NCBI GenBank assembly: GCA_964019165.1
Contig: OZ025274.1
Span: 5,789,868-5,853,867, forward strand
DNA from: Mastigias papua
Taxonomy: Eukaryota; Cnidaria; Scyphozoa; Rhizostomeae; Mastigiidae
Direction of reading: 5' to 3'
Length of the DNA stretch: 64,000 nucleotides
A model generated the notes under the pieces. The model had not been told where the DNA came from. It ran no database searches and saw nothing but the letters and a program-made list of their open reading frames with translations. The position numbers and the translations under genes are program-made. Shown here one piece after another: positions 1 through 9,664 of this stretch; position 1 is the first letter of the stretch; each line of letters starts with the position of its first letter.

Positions 1-1695
1 AATGAAGAGAGGAAGAAAGTAACTGTTCTTACAGTGGAAACTGAAACTTATCCACAAATAGGAAATGTCATTGACATAAATCGGTTCAGTTCCTTGAGAA
101 AGTTACTTAGGGTAACAGCTATGGTCAAGAGATTTATTGAAAACGTTAAAAGTCGAAGGGCGGGAAGACAGTTGAAGCGGGAAACCCTTAATGTAGAAGA
201 AATTAAGAATGCAGAAAGGCTATGGGTATTAGATGCTCAATTCTATTTGCAAAAGCAAGCATCATTTGAGAAGACTAGAGAACAACTAGGAATTGTCTCA
301 CAGAATAACATACTAGTTTGCAAGGGTAGACTGGAAAATGCTGATTTGTCTATTGAGTCAAAATATCCGATCATCCTCCCTAGGGATCACAGGTTCACGG
401 AGCTTGTCATTTGGCAATGTCACTCAAATGTCCACCATCTTAAGGTAGGGGCAACACTTACGGAACTTAGGAGCAAATTTTGGGTAACGAAAGGTAGACA
501 AATCGTGAAGAAAGTAATAGGAAAATGCGTTACTTGCAGAAAACAAGATGGCAAGTCTTTTGAAGCACCACCTACTGCTCCACTTCCTACTTTTCGCGTT
601 TCAGAAGCGCCACCATTTACCCACGTAGGGGTGGATTTTGCAGGTCCTTTATATGTCAAGAGTAAGGATGGCATGCAAAAATGCTATATTGTTCTATTTT
701 CGTGTTGCGTCACGAGGGCGTTACACTTGGAATTAACCGAAGATTTGATGGCGAGTACATTTGTAAACTGTTTTAGAAAGTTTTGTGCTAGAAGAGGTAC
801 ACCTACGTTAATGATTTCGGATAACGCTAAAACATTTAAATTTACAGCAAAGTTTTTGAAGAAGATCCATGAGAGTAAAATTACTACTGACCTTTTAGAG
901 TCGAAACAGGTAGTTTGGAATTTTAACCTTGAACGAGCGTCGTGGTGGGGAGGGCACTTTGAGAGAATGGTTGGAAGTGTCAAGCGATGCTTGAGGAAGG
1001 TTCTAGGGAGTGCAAAACTATCATATGGGGAGTTAGAAACAGTGTTATTTGAAGTTGAGAGCACCCTCAACTCTCGACCTCTTACGTATGAACCCGAAGA
1101 ATTAGGAGTAGCATTAAACCCCAGTCATTTGCTATATGGCCGACGACTTGCGTCTTTGTCGTTAGGTGTTAAATTTGATGCTGATTATGATAACTGCGGT
1201 AAGTTAGCTAAACGATTTAACTATTTGACATGTAAATTGAATCATTTCTGGACCAGGTGGAAGAAGGAGTATCTTGTAGGGTTGAGAGAATCACACAGAA
1301 TGAAAAACAAACAATCTGAATGCATCGCAAAAGGAGACATCGTACTAATCCAGGATGAGAACAAAAAGAGAGGGTTCTGGAAGATGGGAATTGTTGAAAA
1401 TCTAATCTATGGCAAAGATGGTCATGTGCGAGGAGCTAAAATACATCAAGCTGGTAAGGGTAAGAGTGATACTATTAATCGTCCTTTACAAAAGTTATTT
1501 CCTTTAGAGATTGCAGGAGAGAAAATATGTATGGAAGGACGGAAATGTGAAGAAGGATTGCTGGAATCTGAGAAAAACGAGAAACAAGAGAAGAAGAGTG
1601 GAGAGAACTCTAGGAGTCCTGGGAGGACGCTACCTGCGCGTGCTGCAGCGGCTGATGCGCGTTTGCGGACCCGGCTTATGTTAGACTTAATATAA
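1..1695 (+). CDS. BEL/Pao retrotransposon pol, 3' part (integrase), partial at window edge
   Basis: The reading frame is open from base 1 to the TAA at 1693-1695, so the true start lies outside the window. It encodes the RNase H-integrase end of a BEL/Pao polyprotein, which inserts element cDNA into host chromatin. Visible in order: an H-x3-H...C-x2-C zinc-binding region (HSNVHHLK, then CVTC) near 420-540; the catalytic core with GVDFAGP (first Asp, ~628-648), SDNAKTF (second Asp, ~820-840) and the BEL-typical SWWGGHFER carrying the catalytic Glu (~940-965); and a C-terminal domain with KGDIVLIQDENKKRGFW. There are no internal stops or frameshifts, so this part looks intact. The family call is firm; whether the whole element is intact cannot be judged from here. 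Confidence 0.9.
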   Translation, partial: NEERKKVTVLTVETETYPQIGNVIDINRFSSLRKLLRVTAMVKRFIENVKSRRAGRQLKRETLNVEEIKNAERLWVLDAQFYLQKQASFEKTREQLGIVSQNNILVCKGRLENADLSIESKYPIILPRDHRFTELVIWQCHSNVHHLKVGATLTELRSKFWVTKGRQIVKKVIGKCVTCRKQDGKSFEAPPTAPLPTFRVSEAPPFTHVGVDFAGPLYVKSKDGMQKCYIVLFSCCVTRALHLELTEDLMASTFVNCFRKFCARRGTPTLMISDNAKTFKFTAKFLKKIHESKITTDLLESKQVVWNFNLERASWWGGHFERMVGSVKRCLRKVLGSAKLSYGELETVLFEVESTLNSRPLTYEPEELGVALNPSHLLYGRRLASLSLGVKFDADYDNCGKLAKRFNYLTCKLNHFWTRWKKEYLVGLRESHRMKNKQSECIAKGDIVLIQDENKKRGFWKMGIVENLIYGKDGHVRGAKIHQAGKGKSDTINRPLQKLFPLEIAGEKICMEGRKCEEGLLESEKNEKQEKKSGENSRSPGRTLPARAAAADARLRTRLMLDLI

Positions 1696-1701
1696 GTCTA
1701 T

Positions 1702-1711
1702 GAGGGGGGAG
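1702..1711 (+). promoter_or_regulatory. Polypurine tract of BEL/Pao element 1
   Basis: GAGGGGGGAG lies 6 bases after the pol stop codon and directly abuts the LTR start TGTTGGG. This is the expected primer site for plus-strand DNA synthesis and fixes the element as plus-oriented. Confidence 0.85.
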
Positions 1712-2229
1712 TGTTGGGAAACGCGCAATTCTGCCATTATGAAAATTTATATGTAGAAGCACATGGTCCTTTAGTCATCATTAGTTCGTTTTATTCATTT
1801 TATTTTTAGTAGAACGGTTCGCCTTTGTGGTCAAGGAACTATTTTCCTTTCTATTGTTTATAGCCCTATTTTACGTACAAACCTCATATTCAGAGTGAGA
1901 CTTGGATACTGACTATGATTTCACAGCATTCATGTCTTGATTGTAATCACGAAGTTATTTAATAATTAAGATTTGATACATCGTAATATCCTGTGTTTTA
2001 ATTTGTGATTGGTCAATTAATTTTAGAAGTTTATTCATCGCGTTACGTTAAGATTAAGTACATCGCACAATGTAAAGTTAGTCAGTTGGTTGAAGTCGGC
2101 ATAGAGAGTAGAGTAGATTTACTGTGAAAGAATCAATCATGGCGATAAAGATGTGATGTTATACATTTCTGTCTTTCTCTCGGTTTATCTATCTCATTGA
2201 ACGAGCGAGAATAAAGAGTATTCACAACA
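1712..2229 (+). mobile_element. 3' LTR of BEL/Pao element 1
   Basis: A 518 bp segment starts TGTTGGGAAA right after the polypurine tract and ends TTCACAACA, giving short inverted ends TGTT/AACA. An AATAAA polyadenylation signal sits near 2209, about 20 bp before the end, as expected for an LTR. The second LTR is outside the window, so the end is inferred from the termini. The neighbouring gene copy begins only about 180 bp downstream. Confidence 0.75.
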
Positions 2230-2249
2230 CCTGCCAACAGGCTTGAAGT

Positions 2250-3340
2250 CATCTGATCTCATCTGATATTTGAATAGCTCTGACAGGTTCCTGGAAATAA
2301 GGGAATCCCTACTTTGATATCAGAGATTGCTGGCTTTCTGAATCTCAGTCATCACTATTGATCTTCGCTTACACAGCTTTAAGTAAAATTTTGTCTGAAA
2401 TCAGGGATGATGAATGGTTGTGGGGCAGCTTGGTATGCTTCGTGTTCCTTAGGTTCACAATCAGGACTAAATCTGCTGCGTGAGCCATGGGAAAAGATGG
2501 GAAGAGAAGGACGATTGCCAAACTCTAAGGACAAAGTGACTTATAAAGTATATTCTATTCGTTCAGAGAAGTTTGGTGCCGCTATGTCACTCGTTTTTAC
2601 TCATGACGACGAAAATTTCATTTCAGTGAGTCTCTGCATTACACAAGGCAATGAACACTCGCAAAGTGTCTTAAGATCACAAGAGCTCGACAAAGGAATC
2701 GCTTGGAAGTTGAAACTGCATGGTGAGCTAACCACAACTAGCCGATACATACTTCGCACGTTAATAAAAACATGGAAGGAGTTCGGAGACTACAATTACT
2801 TGACGAACAACTGTCAACACTTTGCAAGCTCCGCACTGAAAGCATTCGGATTGCCAAATGCCCCAATCACTGATACGACAATTGCTGCGGGGGCAGGATT
2901 TGCAGGAATTGTTGTTTTAGGAATTGCAGCACTTGTTGGTGCTGTTTTAGGTAAGAAGTAGGCTAATATCCTGCCTGGACAGCTGAGAATGGACAATCTT
3001 TCTAAGGTTATTCTCCACCCATTGCTGTTTATCTTCTATCTTATTTGAATATAGTTCTTTTGAAATTTATTGTATTTGAAGTTTTCACTTTGCTGAAGTT
3101 CGTTTGTTTCGTGTTCGTTTAGATTTAGTACTTAGATTTAGTTGCTTTGATATTCCATATCAATATCATATCAGAGTTTCAATCAGAAATAATTACCAGT
3201 ATGTAAGTCACCAAAGAGACTACAAGGACGGATCTAGCACGATTTGATTGGGAGTTTGTTGGCAAAACACCTTTTCCTATTGCTTAGATCACGCCATATA
3301 AACAAAGAGATATCTTTTCATAGTTAGAAAAACAGTATCA
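2250..3340 (+). repeat. Inverted segmental duplication, copy 1
   Basis: This segment, including the 2407-2961 gene, matches the reverse complement of roughly 45880-46940. Similarity covers the upstream leader (an ACAG(C/T)TTTAAGT(A/C)AAATTTTGTCTG block), the coding region and several hundred bp of 3' flank, up to a TTTCATAGTTA block near 3320. Copy 1 has about 45 bp extra in the leader. Limits were set by eye. Confidence 0.75.
2407..2961 (+). CDS. Small NCQHF-motif protein, LRAT/NlpC-P60-like, with C-terminal membrane segment, copy 1
   Basis: A single-exon frame of 184 codons starts with two Met codons. I could not assign a named gene. The motif YNYLTNNCQHFASSALKAFG (about residues 128-147) resembles the NC-[EQ]-HF catalytic-cysteine box of the LRAT branch of NlpC/P60 thiol hydrolases and acyltransferases. 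A Gly/Ala/Val-rich hydrophobic stretch at 160-182 followed by KK looks like a C-terminal membrane anchor, also common in LRAT-type proteins. The partner His expected upstream is not certain. A paralogue about 88% identical lies at 46271-46816 on the other strand, with differences spread across the protein and both frames open, so selection for coding is plausible. A CAG just before the start could be a splice acceptor, but copy 2 lacks it, so I prefer the ATG at 2407. Confidence 0.65.
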   Translation: MMNGCGAAWYASCSLGSQSGLNLLREPWEKMGREGRLPNSKDKVTYKVYSIRSEKFGAAMSLVFTHDDENFISVSLCITQGNEHSQSVLRSQELDKGIAWKLKLHGELTTTSRYILRTLIKTWKEFGDYNYLTNNCQHFASSALKAFGLPNAPITDTTIAAGAGFAGIVVLGIAALVGAVLGKK

Positions 3341-3346
3341 CCATAT

Positions 3347-3859
3347 GTTCCAACCCTCCCGGTATGACCGGGAGGCTCCCGGTTTCAGAGGTCGTCTCCC
3401 GACCTCCCGAAAATTTTGAAATCCTCCCGCTTTTTGAAAAATTTCTAATGAAAATGAAAATCTGGCCTAAGATTAAGGCTGCGTTTACACAATATCGGAT
3501 TATTTTTCATACCGTTTCCAGACAGTTTACAATAATACGCTCCGCTATTCACTGCACAGCACATGTAATGTTTCTAGTATTTTCGTGCGTTAACTGGGCT
3601 TTTTGGTTTACGTTACAATATTATTCTTCGTTTTATTAATGTTGATAACATTTGCCGTTGTTAAATCATCATAAAAGATAACCTTTCTTATCATTTTAAG
3701 CTAATCTAAGCGGCATGTAATCGCCAAAATTTTTTCTAGGGGGCGGAGCCCCCTAAGACCTCCGCTGGGGGGCTCAGGGCCCCCCAGACGCCCAGCTCCC
3801 CCTGTTCGTTCGCTGCGCTCGCGATATCTCCCGCTTTTCCTATTGTAAAGGTTGGAACG
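3347..3859. mobile_element. Short TIR element with GTTCCAACC ends
   Basis: The left end GTTCCAACCCTCCCGGTA is mirrored at the right end by GGTTGGAAC (about 3851-3859). Ends are rich in CCCGG and CTCCCG. The right subterminal part (3738-3820) has a GGGGGCGGAGCCCCCTAA palindrome-like block of the type common in non-autonomous cut-and-paste elements. No transposase is present. No clean TSD was found, so the boundaries are tentative. Confidence 0.45.
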
Positions 3860-4207
3860 TCTGTATCACAGTATCACGAAACTTGTTTTACAAATTGAAA
3901 TCAATTGTCGTTTTTCTAAGGTGTATTTCTAAACACAGTATCGTATTGATAAAAAGGTGATTTACGCAATAATGCCCCTATTGTGTAAAGAGCACAATCT
4001 AAACAACCTTATTCAGCCAAGCACGAAAGCTGGAAGCCTGTGAGGAAGCAACTAATCTCATAGGTGGTGATTCCCCAACTTCCTCTTTTGCCGTTAGCAA
4101 TAGAGAGTTTAACGTTACCCTTACAGACATGAGATGACAGTACGCCCCCGCGTCACATCCGTATGACCAGACATGATGGCATGCACGTGAGCATATGTCT
4201 GATACCA
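3860..4207. other. No recognised feature
   Basis: A ~350 bp AT-rich stretch between two TIR elements. Short open frames here have no recognisable domain and I consider them chance. Confidence 0.4.
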
Positions 4208-4922
4208 AGGCCCCAGTTACACGATGCCGGATTCATATCACACCAGATTACTTTTCATATCGGATAGGGGGTGCAGTTACACGACACCGCAGTAATCCGG
4301 TGCGGTACTGATCTGCTTTCGTGGAGTGAAATCATTCCGCTTTGAAGGTGAGGTGGAGTCACTCCGCTCCACACCGTGGTGTCGTATAACTGCATGAATC
4401 CGATGTGTTCTCACTCCATAGCCTCCCTTTTGCGAAAATTTTGAAGCTGGCGCCAAACTTTTCTCTATATTCCGACAATCTATAATCTCGAAAGTGAATG
4501 CGAAATGGACTACAGACTGATAGTTTTGTTAGTTTTGTTAAGGCACTTCTCATTACAGAAGTGTGGTTGACTTCAGTTATGCAGCAAATTTTCTGTTTCT
4601 TCATCTTTCTTCTCCTCATTAAATGAGAAGAAAGCAAAGAATTATTAATCATATAACATCTGATGCTCAAAAATAGGATGGAACAGTGCATGCAAAAAGG
4701 CCCGCAGATTGATATTGAAAACAGGAGGAAAATGTGAAGATTGGTATTTGACAGAGAAACTCAAAAATGGCCTCGCAACAACATAAAACAAAGCATTTTG
4801 CCTCCGCAGATCGCATCAATCCGGTGTCGTGTAGCTCAAATGAAAATGGAGTGACTTTGACCCAGATGGTGTGGAACCAGTCCGGAGCGAAAATGAATCC
4901 GATATCGTGTAACTCAGGCCCA
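4208..4922. mobile_element. MITE-like element with ~30 bp imperfect TIRs (AGTTACACGAT...)
   Basis: Left end GGCCCCAGTTACACGATGCC and the reverse complement of the right end GGGCCTGAGTTACACGATAT share AGTTACACGAT and then CGGATTCAT. The inside repeats short copies of the end motif (for example GCAGTTACACGACACCG near 4272). There is no coding potential. The superfamily is unknown and no clear TSD was seen. Confidence 0.55.
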
Positions 4923-5502
4923 AAAGTACGCTTTTTCAATCTATTTCTTTAGCAGAAATAAATGCATTAGCTATATATTTAGGCAAGTTTCAAGACTGCC
5001 TTTGGCAAGCAACCTATATTAATCCGTAAAATCTTGTGTGGGCTTTCATTTAATGCTCAATACTGTTTAATGTCTTAATAAATTTTAAGTATTTCCAATA
5101 GCACGAAGAATGATAGATATCATAAAATAAAGTTATTGTGAGCCAACTGTATTGCCTAACCACTTCTCCTTCGAATATCAATAAAGTAAAAGAAGCGAAA
5201 GCCACTAGGCCTTTAAAACATGCTATTTAAGCAACAATAATTTTGCCTACTTTGCCGTATTCATCATATCTACATTGGTCATGAATGTAAATATCTCCTT
5301 AAAAGAAGTTGTGTCGAAAAACCGCAAGTTACACTTTGAAAAATGCTAACGTTTGGCTCAACGTTAACTTGGTGAAGCTAACCGTTAGGGTCCTCCCCTT
5401 CGAAACTTGGCTGCTCACATGATTCTATAGGTGTTGATATCAATGAGATGACAAGACAATAGATGATGACGCAATAACGAACGTTAACGTTAAGGTTGGC
5501 GT
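4923..5502. other. No recognised feature
   Basis: AT-rich sequence with no supported gene, RNA or repeat boundary. Confidence 0.4.
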
Positions 5503-5866
5503 ATGTGCTGCTTGAACTCTCAAATGTCGAAAGTGACATTTCTGTCCTTGCTGTACGGTGAGACCAAAACAATCGGAAAGCAAAGAGGACGGTATTTCCA
5601 AAAGTTTCAAAGGAGGCAGGTGCAAACTGAAGCGACAAAACCAATAACGAACTCCAATAAAACCCTCTGCTGTGCGGTTTGTGATAGGAACAACTGTGAC
5701 AGAAGCAACAAATGCATTACAAAAAATGCCGTCTGTAGAGCATGTGGAAGAACAGGCCGTTTTCAACTGTTTGTCTGTGAACAAAAGGAGATAACTGAAT
5801 CTCCCAGAAAGACAGCTATCTGTTGATCATTGTCAAATTGAAGCAATTATTGACACAGGGGCAAAG
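5503..5866 (+). pseudogene. Gypsy-type gag zinc knuckle and protease fragment
   Basis: The frame 5503-5825 encodes two cysteine-rich knuckle remnants (CAVCDRNNCD and CRACGRTGRFQLFVC, with the zinc-binding His replaced by Gln). A stop (TGA, 5823-5825) follows. Just downstream, in another frame, comes an aspartic-protease start, IEAIIDTGAK, at 5842-5866. This is a decayed Gypsy gag-pro segment. It is split by the MITE at 5869-6203, and the protease frame resumes after it as YNMLESEVPS (see 6204-6350). Confidence 0.6.
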
Positions 5867-5868
5867 TA

Positions 5869-6203
5869 CACGTACTTTTTTTGAAAGAAAAAAGTTTATA
5901 AGAAAATGAGGCTCAAATGGCCAAAATCTAAAGAAAATCCTAAGAAAATCACAAGGCTCAAGTTCAAGAAAATGCTAAGGAAATTACAGTTCATCTTCTT
6001 TACATGCCAGAAATTGATATTGGCTCATTTTTGCAAACTCTCATACAAAGATCGAGACTTATGGAGGCCCAACAATTACAGAGTAGCCTGTTTTAGCCAT
6101 GTTATTCCCGCAAAAGGTAAGAAAATCCCAGCCTCAAATTCGAGAAAAGTTAAGAAAATTGAGCCTCAGGGAAAAAAGTGTTTTTCTTATAAAAAAAAAC
6201 GTG
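5869..6203. mobile_element. TA-targeting MITE, CACG...CGTG family, copy 1
   Basis: A 335 bp element flanked by TA on both sides (5867-5868 and 6204-6205). The left end CACGTACTTTTTTTGAAAG and right end CTTATAAAAAAAAACGTG are inverted repeats. Removing it with one TA restores a continuous protease reading frame (AK|YN), which independently fixes the boundaries. It shares the subterminal phrase TATAAGAAA-ATGAGG with copy 3 at 40626. No transposase is encoded. Confidence 0.75.
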
Positions 6204-6350
6204 TATAACATGCTTGAAAGTGAGGTGCCATCACACATTGTTGAGGAATCGCAACCCCTCACACTCTTTTGGATCTTGACTAGACGAGAAGGACGATCAA
6301 GAAAATGCGACCATGTGCGGAATCAACGTCTTCATTATCAATACATGTGA
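6204..6350 (+). pseudogene. Continuation of the Gypsy protease fragment
   Basis: After the MITE the frame continues as YNMLESEVPSHIVEESQPL and stays open to 6350. Placement after IDTGAK fits a retropepsin, but downstream similarity is too weak to name motifs. Confidence 0.4.
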
Positions 6351-6373
6351 CTACTCTCTACCACAATCTTGCC

Positions 6374-6399
6374 ACAGAATAGAATTAGGTCTATTCTGT
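6374..6399. mobile_element. 26-bp miniature of the ACAGAATAG TIR family
   Basis: ACAGAATAG, an 8-base spacer, then CTATTCTGT. It is flanked by AATCTTGCC (6365-6373) and GATCTTGCC (6400-6408), a near-perfect 9-bp direct repeat. The same 9-base ends and 9-bp duplication bound the 1388 bp element at 9665-11052. Likely an internally deleted copy reduced to its two ends. Confidence 0.5.
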
Positions 6400-6609
6400 G
6401 ATCTTGCCACGACTGAATCATTACGAAATCTGATACACATATATTCAAACAACACAATACACTGGACACAAATCTCAACACATAATGATATTGCTTACAT
6501 ATCTACTATTCAGTACGAAGAAAAAACTGTCAGCACGCTAAAGCGCAATATCTGCAACACACATCAAGAGTATCTTCCTAACTCCCATCACTCTTCAACC
6601 ATATGGTAG

Positions 6610-7177
6610 CAAGATCATGTTTGTTTAAAACAATATAAAATGTAAAACAAGAAATAAAGGGTAATCCCAGCAACGAGTGTCCATGGGAATGAGGCCAAAG
6701 ATTCATGGTGCACAGAAGAATATGAATGAATGGAGATCGTGTATAATGTAGATTAGGGATGTAGAGAATGGAAAGGTATATGAGAGAAGCATACTGTAAA
6801 TGAAAATAGGTACGATTCGTCAGCTATCAACCTGAGATCAGCGTTTCGGGGGTTTAATGATAGTACGCTTTTATGATCACAGGCCCCCCAGCATCCCATT
6901 GGCACACTATCGTACCAGACGAGGAGTATAAGTAGTAGCAGAAAACGTATAGTGCAGAGAGCAATACGGAAATGAATCTTAATATGATAAATGAGTAACG
7001 ACCCGCGATGTATATTCAGCATTGAAATACGGACACGGTGTCCGATCGTACAGGGTAGAGAATGAAGCCATGAAAAAATGCATCACTATGTATAGTATAA
7101 TCGAGTCATATCACGTATCTGGACTGGTGAACTTTGTATGAACAAGTAAATCTTTAATGTTTGTGTTCCTTTTGAAT
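6610..7177 (-). pseudogene. Penelope-like element, 3' end
   Basis: Downstream (minus-strand) end of the Penelope-like element whose RT is at 11060-12800. Minus-strand translation from 7177 continues with NIKDLLVHTKF, matching the conserved Penelope linker after the RT, and meets a stop within about 20 codons. No GIY-YIG endonuclease signature follows. The 3' limit near 6610 is approximate. Confidence 0.5.
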
Positions 7178-8144
7178 TGTGAAATGTAAAAATGAAAAAT
7201 ATGTGAAAGTGAACGAAATGGATTTGGAATTGTTGATGATGATTATTATCATCGTTGTGGACCAAACTCTACTGTAGATGTTGAGCTAAGGCGATGTGAT
7301 CTTCTGTGATGGCTGCGAGCGGTCTTTAAGTCATTGTTGAATCAGAATCATCTTGCAGAGAGTAGACATCTTTGGTATACCGTATATATTACAACTATTT
7401 AAACTAATGTCTATCTATATACATGGCTCGGCTGAGTGACATACGTCCCCGCCATTGGCTCTAAGTTGTACTCATCTCATTTCTAACTCTAACTCTATTC
7501 CCAACTCTATTCAACTCTTTCTCCAGCTCTTTCTCCAACTCTTTCTTCAACTTTTTCTCCTTTAACTTAATGCGCGAGGGCTATATATACTTATTAACAC
7601 CTAATGTTGTGTCAGCAGTTTTGCTGCTAACCAACTAATGATTACGATGCAGATTTCAATCCAAAAGAAGCATTGCGTAATCCTGGCTCTTTCTAGACTT
7701 CCTTAGACAATAGATAAGAATGCTGTGTAATGCTCGGTCATGTAGCTAATCTAACGGAATGATGACAAGGCTATATTTATGCATAGTGCAATGGCAATAA
7801 TACTGAATCCTAAACTCGATGCTATGAAATACTATTATTGATATATGCGTCCTAACCTAATCTCGTAAACTAACTTAACCTTAAAACTAGCAATAATACT
7901 GGCTCTACCCCATGGAGCCTCGACGAAACAACTAATACAATAAACGCCAAATGGTACTCCTCAGTCTTTCCCAAGCACTGAGAGTCCAAGTGCGATAAAC
8001 AACACTAAATGCGGAATACGAATGCAGACACGAGTGCTTTCGCAAGCCACTCTGTCTTCGGCCTAGTTAACAAGGTGTTAGTTGTATATAAAATCTATCC
8101 AAACATTTTGACAAAAACCCATGAACTAAACTAGCAGTATTACA
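7178..8144 (-). mobile_element. 3' LTR (minus orientation) of a non-autonomous LTR element
   Basis: 967 bp, plus-strand ends TGTGAAATG...GTATTACA. By reading it appears identical to 8565-9531. On the minus strand it is preceded by a purine-rich tract (GGATAGGGAGGTA, 8145-8157), marking it as the 3' LTR. Confidence 0.85.
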
Positions 8145-8549
8145 TACCTCCCTATCCAAAATAAAGAATCGTCCTCGATTCGAATCTTATTTCTGAACAT
8201 ACATAATACAACTACAAAGGTAATAGATTAATGACACACTAAAATTGACGCAAATACAATAATTAAATACACGAAGATAATGTTCTCACTTGACGCTTTT
8301 AAGGGTGTGCAAACTCTGTAACATCACTGCCAGTGTTAGTCGCCTTACGTCTGTCGAAAAAATTATCTTTCTTGTCTTCTAATCAAAGAATGGAATGTTC
8401 TTTACCTTTCAAGGGTGTGCGTCCGGTTGGACTCATGATCCGGTTGGTCGTCGCCTTTGGTCCAAGAAAATTCCAAACCAATGTCTTCATCGAGCGAAAA
8501 ATTGTGGTTTGTGGATAAGCGGTCTTTTGCAAGCACCTTTTTATTATCC

Positions 8550-8564
8550 CACTCCTGTCACCAT
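8550..8564 (-). promoter_or_regulatory. Primer-binding site of the non-autonomous LTR element
   Basis: Minus strand reads TGGTGACAGGAGTGG directly inside the 5' LTR, starting with the TGG expected to pair with a tRNA CCA end. Confidence 0.7.
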
Positions 8565-9531
8565 TGTGAAATGTAAAAATGAAAAATATGTGAAAGTGAA
8601 CGAAATGGATTTGGAATTGTTGATGATGATTATTATCATCGTTGTGGACCAAACTCTACTGTAGATGTTGAGCTAAGGCGATGTGATCTTCTGTGATGGC
8701 TGCGAGCGGTCTTTAAGTCATTGTTGAATCAGAATCATCTTGCAGAGAGTAGACATCTTTGGTATACCGTATATATTACAACTATTTAAACTAATGTCTA
8801 TCTATATACATGGCTCGGCTGAGTGACATACGTCCCCGCCATTGGCTCTAAGTTGTACTCATCTCATTTCTAACTCTAACTCTATTCCCAACTCTATTCA
8901 ACTCTTTCTCCAGCTCTTTCTCCAACTCTTTCTTCAACTTTTTCTCCTTTAACTTAATGCGCGAGGGCTATATATACTTATTAACACCTAATGTTGTGTC
9001 AGCAGTTTTGCTGCTAACCAACTAATGATTACGATGCAGATTTCAATCCAAAAGAAGCATTGCGTAATCCTGGCTCTTTCTAGACTTCCTTAGACAATAG
9101 ATAAGAATGCTGTGTAATGCTCGGTCATGTAGCTAATCTAACGGAATGATGACAAGGCTATATTTATGCATAGTGCAATGGCAATAATACTGAATCCTAA
9201 ACTCGATGCTATGAAATACTATTATTGATATATGCGTCCTAACCTAATCTCGTAAACTAACTTAACCTTAAAACTAGCAATAATACTGGCTCTACCCCAT
9301 GGAGCCTCGACGAAACAACTAATACAATAAACGCCAAATGGTACTCCTCAGTCTTTCCCAAGCACTGAGAGTCCAAGTGCGATAAACAACACTAAATGCG
9401 GAATACGAATGCAGACACGAGTGCTTTCGCAAGCCACTCTGTCTTCGGCCTAGTTAACAAGGTGTTAGTTGTATATAAAATCTATCCAAACATTTTGACA
9501 AAAACCCATGAACTAAACTAGCAGTATTACA
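8565..9531 (-). mobile_element. 5' LTR (minus orientation) of the non-autonomous LTR element
   Basis: 967 bp direct repeat of 7178-8144, adjacent to the primer-binding site on its minus-strand 3' side. Confidence 0.85.
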
Positions 9532-9664
9532 GAATGCTACAATGGGTGTAGTTGATGCTATGTCACGTAGGTCGTCGTCTTCTTGAATGATGTGCCAATG
9601 TTCATGTAGTATCCGTCCAATCCGTGCAGTATCCAGATTAAATGGAATAATGAAGGGTAATATC
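9532..9664 (-). pseudogene. Penelope-like element, piece between two insertions
   Basis: The minus strand encodes ILPFIIPFNLDTARIGRILH, then EHWHIIQED and TPIVAFCN. This is the conserved Penelope segment after the RT thumb, where H-W-x-[IL] and P-x-[IV]-A-[YF] are typical. It continues the 11064-12800 piece (which ends SCDILP) and runs into the 7177 piece. Confidence 0.7.

Larger units (their letters stand above)
7178..9531 (-). mobile_element. Young non-autonomous LTR retrotransposon (TRIM/LARD-like)
   Basis: Complete 2354 bp element: two 967 bp LTRs around a 420 bp interior with no gag or pol. A 4-bp TSD, GAAT, flanks it (7174-7177 and 9532-9535). Minus-strand order is LTR, primer-binding site TGGTGACAGGAGTGG, interior, purine tract, LTR. 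With no visible LTR differences the insertion is recent. It must be mobilised by enzymes of another element. The shared primer-site start TGGTGACAGGAG suggests Gypsy relatives such as the one at 24678. It landed inside the Penelope-like element. Confidence 0.85.

Noticed and set aside
7178..9531. Simple tandem segmental duplication of 967 bp
   Set aside because: The TSD, primer site and purine tract show the repeats are LTRs of one element.
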